Shown: one piece after another, positions 13,979-18,866 of the stretch
How positions within the stretch are numbered: the stretch's first letter is position 1
How the letters are laid out: every line of letters begins with the position of its first letter
Assembly: GCA_035270785.1 (NCBI GenBank)
Contig: DATESN010000113.1
Location: 1 to 18,866, forward strand
Direction of reading: 5' to 3'
Source: DATESN01 sp035270785
GTDB taxonomy: Bacteria > Bacillota > Clostridia > Lachnospirales > Lachnospiraceae
DNA length: 18,866 nt
Made by a program: the position numbers and the translations under genes
The notes under the pieces: model-generated
The model's database searches: none
The model's input: only the letters and a program-made list of their open reading frames with translations
What the model was told of the DNA's origin: nothing

Positions 13979-15457
13979 GTGATGAAAAAGAATTTGAAAA
14001 AGGTAGTAGCAACAGCTTTAAGTGCAATAATGATTTTTTCTATGGTAGGCTGTGGAAGTGACAAGGGAACTGTTGACAGTGGTAAAAATGCGACTGGAAG
14101 CGAAACAAGTACCAATGAAAACAAAGATATAGTAACATTGAAGTGGGTGCAAGTAGGAAGTGGAATGCCTTCTAACTACGATGCATGGAAAGAAAATATC
14201 AATGCATATTTAGCAGATAAAATTGGTGTTAATTTAGAAATGGAAGTTGTATCTTGGGGTGATTGGGATAACCGCCGAAGTGTTATGGTGAATACAAATG
14301 GAGAATATGATATATTATTTACGAACTCAGGAACATATGCAAGTGATGTAAGACTTGGAGCATTTTATGATATCAGTGATTTAGTTCAAACAGAAACGAA
14401 AGATTTATATGCTTCCATTCCAGCAGATTACTGGGAAGCGTCTAAAATAGATGGTAAAGTTTATGCAGTACCTACCTATAAAGACAGCTCCATGACTCAA
14501 TATTTTGTTTGGGATAAAGAATTAGCAGACAAATATAACATTGATTATAATTCATTAACAACACTAGATTCCTTAACAAGTGCTTTAACAACAATGAAAG
14601 AAGGCGAAAATACAGCACCTTTCGTTCTGAATTCATTAGGCTTAGATTCAATCTTAGCAACTTATGATCAAATGAGTGCTGGACTTGCAGCACTTGGTGT
14701 AAAGTATGATGATGAAACTAGAACGGTTGTAAGCGTATTGGAACAAGAAGATATCCTAGATCAATTAAAAACTTTAAATGGTTGGTACAAGACGGGAATC
14801 ATTAATTCAGATGCAGCAACGTTGGCAGAAAACCCAGCATACAGATCATGTTTTGTGGCACAAGGCTGGAGCATGGCAGCATCTACAACATGGGGACCAC
14901 AAATGGGTGTTGAAGCTACCGCTGTTCAATGGGGCAAAACAATTGTTTCTAATGATACAGTACGTGGATCATTAAGTTGTATTTCATCAAGTTCAAAGAA
15001 TCCTCAAAAAGCATTGGAATTATTGGAACTTGTAAATACAGATTCCTTTGTAAGAGATGCGTTATATTATGGTCTAGAAGGCGAAAACTTTGAATATACA
15101 GCAGATGGAAAAGTAAATAAATTAAATGCCGATTGGACTATGGCGGGATATACACAAGGAACATTCTTTAACGTTTCTCAATTAGCAGACGATGAAGTGA
15201 ATCAATGGAATGAAGTAAAAGAGCTAAACGCGAATGCAGAACCTTCTGTTTTACTTGGATTTACATTTGATTATTCATCGGTAGAAGATCAACTTTCAAA
15301 CTGTGTTGAAATCTATAACCGTTATAGAAGTGAAATCTTAACAGGTACCAAAGAACCAGTTGCAGAAGTAGCAGCTATGATGAAAGAAATGAGAGCTGCA
15401 GGATTTGATGATATTATGGCAGTAGCACAAGAACAAGTTAACGCAACATATAAATAA
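13979..15457 (+). CDS. Oligosaccharide-binding lipoprotein of the mannoside importer (YtcQ/LplA-type)
   Basis: The product has 492 residues with a lipoprotein signal peptide: MMKKNLKKVVATALSAIMIF followed by lipobox MVGC (C25). The mature protein is a CUT1 family 1 extracellular solute-binding protein (VTLKWVQVGSGMPSNYDAW, YDILFTNSGTYASDVRLGAF, GKVYAVPTYKDSS). The C-terminus (EIYNRYRSEILTGTKEPVAE, MMKEMRAAGFDDIMAVAQEQ) resembles the DUF3502 domain found on LplA/YtcQ-type proteins. GTG 13979 or ATG 13982 may be the start; AGGAGGG (13965-13971) is seven or ten bases upstream. It would capture the oligosaccharide outside the cell for the two permeases encoded upstream. The hairpins on both sides suggest a more abundant message segment. 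Confidence 0.92.
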   Translation: MMKKNLKKVVATALSAIMIFSMVGCGSDKGTVDSGKNATGSETSTNENKDIVTLKWVQVGSGMPSNYDAWKENINAYLADKIGVNLEMEVVSWGDWDNRRSVMVNTNGEYDILFTNSGTYASDVRLGAFYDISDLVQTETKDLYASIPADYWEASKIDGKVYAVPTYKDSSMTQYFVWDKELADKYNIDYNSLTTLDSLTSALTTMKEGENTAPFVLNSLGLDSILATYDQMSAGLAALGVKYDDETRTVVSVLEQEDILDQLKTLNGWYKTGIINSDAATLAENPAYRSCFVAQGWSMAASTTWGPQMGVEATAVQWGKTIVSNDTVRGSLSCISSSSKNPQKALELLELVNTDSFVRDALYYGLEGENFEYTADGKVNKLNADWTMAGYTQGTFFNVSQLADDEVNQWNEVKELNANAEPSVLLGFTFDYSSVEDQLSNCVEIYNRYRSEILTGTKEPVAEVAAMMKEMRAAGFDDIMAVAQEQVNATYK

Positions 15458-15477
15458 CAACAATCACGAAGGTGTTG

Positions 15478-15505
15478 AATAGGGAATCAAATTTGATTCC
15501 CTATT
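15478..15505 (+). terminator. 28-bp perfect palindrome after the binding-protein gene
   Basis: AATAGGGAATCA (15478-15489) pairs with TGATTCCCTATT (15494-15505) with loop AATT. The stem is strong, but only a weak T-rich stretch (TTTGTATCTT) follows, so partial termination or 3'-end protection of the binding-protein message is more likely than full termination. It separates the transport genes from the two enzyme genes. Confidence 0.65.
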
Positions 15506-15534
15506 TGTATCTTAAGGAATAGGAGGAAAATTTC

Positions 15535-16530
15535 ATGAGTAAAATAATTGGAAAAGCATTGCCAAACATTCCTTGGCAGGATAAAAAGCAAGAAGAAAAT
15601 ATGCCAGTGTGGAGATATGATCATAATCCTATTATCGGCAGACACGCTACAAAACGTTCCAATAGTGTTTTTAATAGTGCAGTAGTGCCTTTTGAGGGTG
15701 GATTTGCTGGGGTTTTCAGATGTGATAGCCGTTCTATCAGCATGGATATATTTGTAGGAAAAAGCGAGGATGGTATCACGTGGAATATTAACGATGAACC
15801 CATTCAATTTGAAGGCGAAGAAGAAGAAATCCTAAAAAGAGAATTTCGATATGATCCTAGGGTTTGTTTTATTGAAGATCGCTATTATGTAACATGGTGT
15901 AACGGATATCATGGTCCAACCATTGGTGTGGCATATACTTTTGATTTTAAAACATTTGTGCAACTTGAAAATGCTTTTTTACCATATAATAGAAATGGTG
16001 TATTATTTCCAAGAAAAATAAACAGTACTTATATGTTAATGAGCAGACCAAGTGATAATGGACATACTCCCTTTGGAGATATCTTTGTTAGTCAAAGTAA
16101 AGATATGGAATTCTGGGGAAGACACAGATATATGATGGGTGCAATTCCAGGGGATGAATCAGCATGGCAATGTACTAAAATTGGTCCAGGACCCATTCCA
16201 ATCGAAACTAACGAAGGCTGGTTGTTAATTTATCACGGTGTCATAACAACTTGCAACGGATATGTATATCGTATGGGATGCGCTTTGCTTGATATTGATG
16301 AACCGTGGAAAGTGAAATATCGTACAAAAGATTATATAATGGCACCTTATGAAACGTATGAATGTATGGGAGATGTTCCTAATGTTGTATTTCCATGTGC
16401 TACATTGGCAGATGCTGATACGGGTAGAATTGCAATTTATTATGGTTGTGCAGATACGGTTACAGGAATGGCGTTTACAACAGTTGATGAATTAATTTGT
16501 TATATGAAAGAAAATGCATTAGAAAAATAA
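15535..16530 (+). CDS. GH130 family beta-mannoside phosphorylase
   Basis: The product has 331 residues, the size of the GH130_2 group (mannooligosaccharide phosphorylases), and lacks a signal peptide, so it acts in the cytoplasm. GH130 enzymes split a beta-mannoside with inorganic phosphate to release alpha-mannose 1-phosphate. The expected acid residue is D107 in FRYDPRV. Other family blocks are FNSAVVPFEGGFAGVFRCD, NGVLFPRKINSTYMLMSRPS, KIGPGPIPIETNEGWLLIYHG and DVPNVVFPCAT. AGGAGG lies shortly before ATG 15535. Together with the GH38 gene 32 bases downstream, a substrate such as Man-beta-1,4-GlcNAc is plausible; beta-1,2- or beta-1,4-mannobiose are alternatives, and sequence alone does not decide. 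Confidence 0.9.
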   Translation: MSKIIGKALPNIPWQDKKQEENMPVWRYDHNPIIGRHATKRSNSVFNSAVVPFEGGFAGVFRCDSRSISMDIFVGKSEDGITWNINDEPIQFEGEEEEILKREFRYDPRVCFIEDRYYVTWCNGYHGPTIGVAYTFDFKTFVQLENAFLPYNRNGVLFPRKINSTYMLMSRPSDNGHTPFGDIFVSQSKDMEFWGRHRYMMGAIPGDESAWQCTKIGPGPIPIETNEGWLLIYHGVITTCNGYVYRMGCALLDIDEPWKVKYRTKDYIMAPYETYECMGDVPNVVFPCATLADADTGRIAIYYGCADTVTGMAFTTVDELICYMKENALEK

Positions 16531-16562
16531 AGTAGGCAGTTATATGCGGATAGGAGTTACTT

Positions 16563-18866
16563 ATGGAATTTTTAGACAAGCGAATAAAGGGGATTTGTAA
16601 TGAACTAAAAAAGTTATCTGTAAAACAAACTTTTCCAGTTGAAAACTGGACGTTTAAAAAAGGGAATTTTGTTCATCCCGAGGATGCTGAAAAATCTAAA
16701 ATTGCATGGGAAGCTTTTGACAGCCGAACAATGCATTGGTATGGACCAGATCAACACTATTGGTTCAAAACGGAATATGTTGTTCCAAAACAATTAAATG
16801 GAAAAAGAATGTGGTTGCATGTCAAAACCCAGATTGATGAATGGGATGATGGAAAGAACCCACAATTTTTGCTGTTTGTAAATGGGATTGCAACACAAGG
16901 AATTGATATGAATCATCGGGATGTATTGCTTTCTTCTGAGGCGGTAGAGGGTGATGTTTTATGCTTAGAGATTCAATCATACACTGGAATTTTGCATACT
17001 GAATTTAATCTTATTGTTGAAATGCGTGAAGTTGATTATGATATTGAAAAATTATACTATGATTTATGGGTTCCCTTATCTGCATTCTCACGAATGGAAA
17101 AGGATGGAAAGGTTCGTAGAGATCTAGAAAACATTTTAAATAATGCAATCAATTACTTGGATTTACGATCACCCTATTCAGATAACTTTTATAAATCATT
17201 ATCCGAAGGATCTATTTATTTAGATAAAGCATTATATAGCGAAATGTCGGGATTTAGTGATGTTATTGCAACCTGTATTGGTCATACACATATTGATGTG
17301 GCGTGGTGGTGGACCGTTGAACAAACAAGAGAGAAAGTAGGACGTAGTTTTGCTACTGTTTTAAAATTAATGGATGAATATCCAAACTATAAATTCATGT
17401 CTAGCCAACCTCAATTATATGTTTTTTTAAAAGAAAGATATCCAGAACTTTACCTAAAGGTTAAGGAAAAAATAACAGAAAAGCGATGGGAACCAGAAGG
17501 TGGAATGTGGGTTGAAGCAGATTGTAATTTGACCTCAGGAGAATCGTTGGTTCGACAATTTATGCACGGAAAAAAGTTCTTCCAAGAAGAATTTGGAATC
17601 GATAATAAGGTTTTGTGGCTCCCAGATGTATTTGGCTACTCAGGTGCGCTACCTCAAATCATGAAAAAATGTGGAATTGATTATTTTATGACTACAAAAC
17701 TTGCATGGAATCAGTTTAATAAGATTCCAAATGATACCATGATTTGGAAGGGTATTGATGGAAGTGAAGTATTAACACATTTGATTACAACCTTAGGTGT
17801 AGAACAACCAATCAAAGACTTTTTCACAACCTACAATGGAATGCTTCATCCTGATTCTATTATGGGCGGATGGGAACGCTATCAAAATAAAGAAATTAAT
17901 AATGATATATTAATTTCCTACGGTTATGGAGATGGTGGTGGTGGTCCCACTAGAGAAATGTTAGAAACTTCAATTAGAATGGAAAAAGGTATCAAAGGGA
18001 TTCCTAAAGTTCGTCAGGAATTTTCCAGAACCTATTTTGATGAATTGCAAGAACGTGTAGGTGATAATAAAAGACTTCCCGTTTGGGAAGGGGAATTTTA
18101 TTTTGAATACCACAGAGGAACTTATACTTCTATGGCAAGGAATAAACGCTCAAATCGTAAAGCGGAATTAGGTCTTATGAATTTAGAATTATTATCTTTA
18201 TTAGCAAAGGATCACATAGATTATCCAACAGATGAATTAGATTCCATGTGGAAAACTATTCTAATCAATCAATTTCATGATATTTTACCTGGCACATCGA
18301 TTCATGAAGTTTATGAAGTTACCAAAGCGGAATATGAAGAAGTAGCAGAAAAATTAGAAAAGATGAAAAAGGAACGGGTAAAGGCTCTTGTTAAGGCTGG
18401 TGAAGGAATCACTATTTTCAATACCACTGGCTATTTGCGAAATGATAGTGTTAACTTGGGGGATTGCAGTGCAAAAGCATTGGCGGATGAAGACGGAAAG
18501 CTTTATCCTGTGCAACAAACCAAGGATGGTGGGTTAGTATACCTAGAAAACCTTCCTTCAAAAGGCTACAAGACCTTTGAAAAAGTATTTACTACAGATG
18601 TTATTCAACCAATGAATTACTTTAACCGGGTGTCTGATTTTGAAATAGAGACTCCTTATTATAAGATTAAGCTAGATGAAAAGGGATTGTTTAGTAGCAT
18701 CTACGACAAGGAATATGATAGAGAAATAGTCCAAGAAGGGATGAAAGCTAATTTAATTCGTATGTATGAGGACAAACCAATCTATTATGATAACTGGGAT
18801 ATTGATATTTTCTACACAGAGAAATATTGGGATGTAGATTCCTATGAAAGCATGGAATGGACAGAA
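16563..18866 (+). CDS. GH38 alpha-mannosidase (3' partial)
   Basis: An open frame of 768 codons runs to the last base; bacterial GH38 enzymes have about 1,000-1,050 residues, so about a quarter is missing. There is no signal peptide, so it acts in the cytoplasm. An N-terminal beta-rich domain (about 1-225) precedes the catalytic domain. The zinc site begins with HTHIDVAWWWT (H241, H243, D245). The catalytic nucleophile is D355 in WLPDVFGYSGALPQIM. GGMWVEAD, GYGDGGGGPTREML and NQFHDILPGTSIHEVYE are further family blocks. It removes terminal alpha-mannose residues with retention of configuration. Start ATG 16563 has AGGAG at 16552-16556. It follows the GH130 gene, suggesting stepwise processing of an imported alpha-mannosylated beta-mannoside. 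Confidence 0.95.
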   Translation, partial: MEFLDKRIKGICNELKKLSVKQTFPVENWTFKKGNFVHPEDAEKSKIAWEAFDSRTMHWYGPDQHYWFKTEYVVPKQLNGKRMWLHVKTQIDEWDDGKNPQFLLFVNGIATQGIDMNHRDVLLSSEAVEGDVLCLEIQSYTGILHTEFNLIVEMREVDYDIEKLYYDLWVPLSAFSRMEKDGKVRRDLENILNNAINYLDLRSPYSDNFYKSLSEGSIYLDKALYSEMSGFSDVIATCIGHTHIDVAWWWTVEQTREKVGRSFATVLKLMDEYPNYKFMSSQPQLYVFLKERYPELYLKVKEKITEKRWEPEGGMWVEADCNLTSGESLVRQFMHGKKFFQEEFGIDNKVLWLPDVFGYSGALPQIMKKCGIDYFMTTKLAWNQFNKIPNDTMIWKGIDGSEVLTHLITTLGVEQPIKDFFTTYNGMLHPDSIMGGWERYQNKEINNDILISYGYGDGGGGPTREMLETSIRMEKGIKGIPKVRQEFSRTYFDELQERVGDNKRLPVWEGEFYFEYHRGTYTSMARNKRSNRKAELGLMNLELLSLLAKDHIDYPTDELDSMWKTILINQFHDILPGTSIHEVYEVTKAEYEEVAEKLEKMKKERVKALVKAGEGITIFNTTGYLRNDSVNLGDCSAKALADEDGKLYPVQQTKDGGLVYLENLPSKGYKTFEKVFTTDVIQPMNYFNRVSDFEIETPYYKIKLDEKGLFSSIYDKEYDREIVQEGMKANLIRMYEDKPIYYDNWDIDIFYTEKYWDVDSYESMEWTE

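Noticed and set aside
15487..15807. Antisense open frame overlapping the palindrome and the start of the GH130 gene (106 codons)
   Set aside because: It is opposite a clear GH130 coding sequence, and its end falls in the 15478-15505 hairpin; no sign of a real protein.
1..18866. Insertion sequence, prophage, tRNA or attachment site that could explain the ytf deletions
   Set aside because: I saw no transposase or integrase frame, no tRNA-like cloverleaf and no flanking long direct or inverted repeats.

Overview
The window is AT-rich DNA with strong AGGAGG-type ribosome-binding sites, intrinsic terminators, GntR/LacI-type sugar regulators, and lipoprotein substrate-binding proteins carrying Gram-positive-style lipoboxes. 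This points to a low-GC Firmicute, most likely a plant-sugar- or glycan-degrading clostridium of the Lachnospiraceae kind. That placement is inferred from gene content; no rRNA or other marker is present. Nearly all genes lie on the + strand, apart from one LacI-family regulator.

Region 1 (1-3331) is a sugar importer of the YtfQ-YtfR-YtfT-YjfF (galactofuranose/ribose-type, CUT2) family. The binding protein (cut by the window edge) and the YjfF-type permease read through intact. The ATPase gene has lost about three quarters of its length by an in-frame internal deletion, and the adjacent YtfT-type permease has a second internal deletion that breaks its frame. The importer therefore looks inactivated. 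A vestige of another membrane-protein gene lies just downstream (3361-3461).

Region 2 (3513-6614) is an arabinose module: an AraR-type repressor (GntR DNA-binding domain plus LacI-type sugar-binding domain), a small two-helix membrane protein with an acidic pentapeptide-repeat tail, and L-arabinose isomerase AraA. Two abutting perfect palindromes, the first an AraR-box-like TGTACAA/TTGTACA element, cover the likely araA promoter.

Region 3 (about 6660-10483) is a glycine betaine/proline betaine (OpuA-type) osmoprotectant importer: CBS-domain ATPase, permease, lipoprotein binding protein, and a MarR-family regulator at the end. It is preceded by a long leader that appears to fold into a compact pseudoknotted RNA domain followed directly by a 17-bp intrinsic terminator 20 nt before the first start codon. 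A competing antiterminator pairing can be drawn. I regard this riboswitch-like element as the most interesting signal in the window.

Region 4 (10544-18866) is a mannoside-utilisation cluster: a LacI-family repressor on the - strand, then divergently two CUT1 permeases, a lipoprotein binding protein, a GH130 mannoside phosphorylase and a GH38 alpha-mannosidase (cut by the window end). A LacI-type palindrome lies between the -35 and -10 of the operon promoter and a second one lies about 200 bp upstream. There is no ATPase gene, so a shared MsmX/MalK-type ATPase elsewhere is expected. Both enzymes lack signal peptides. They would act in the cytoplasm on imported oligosaccharides with alpha-mannose on a beta-mannoside core, for example fragments of N-glycans.
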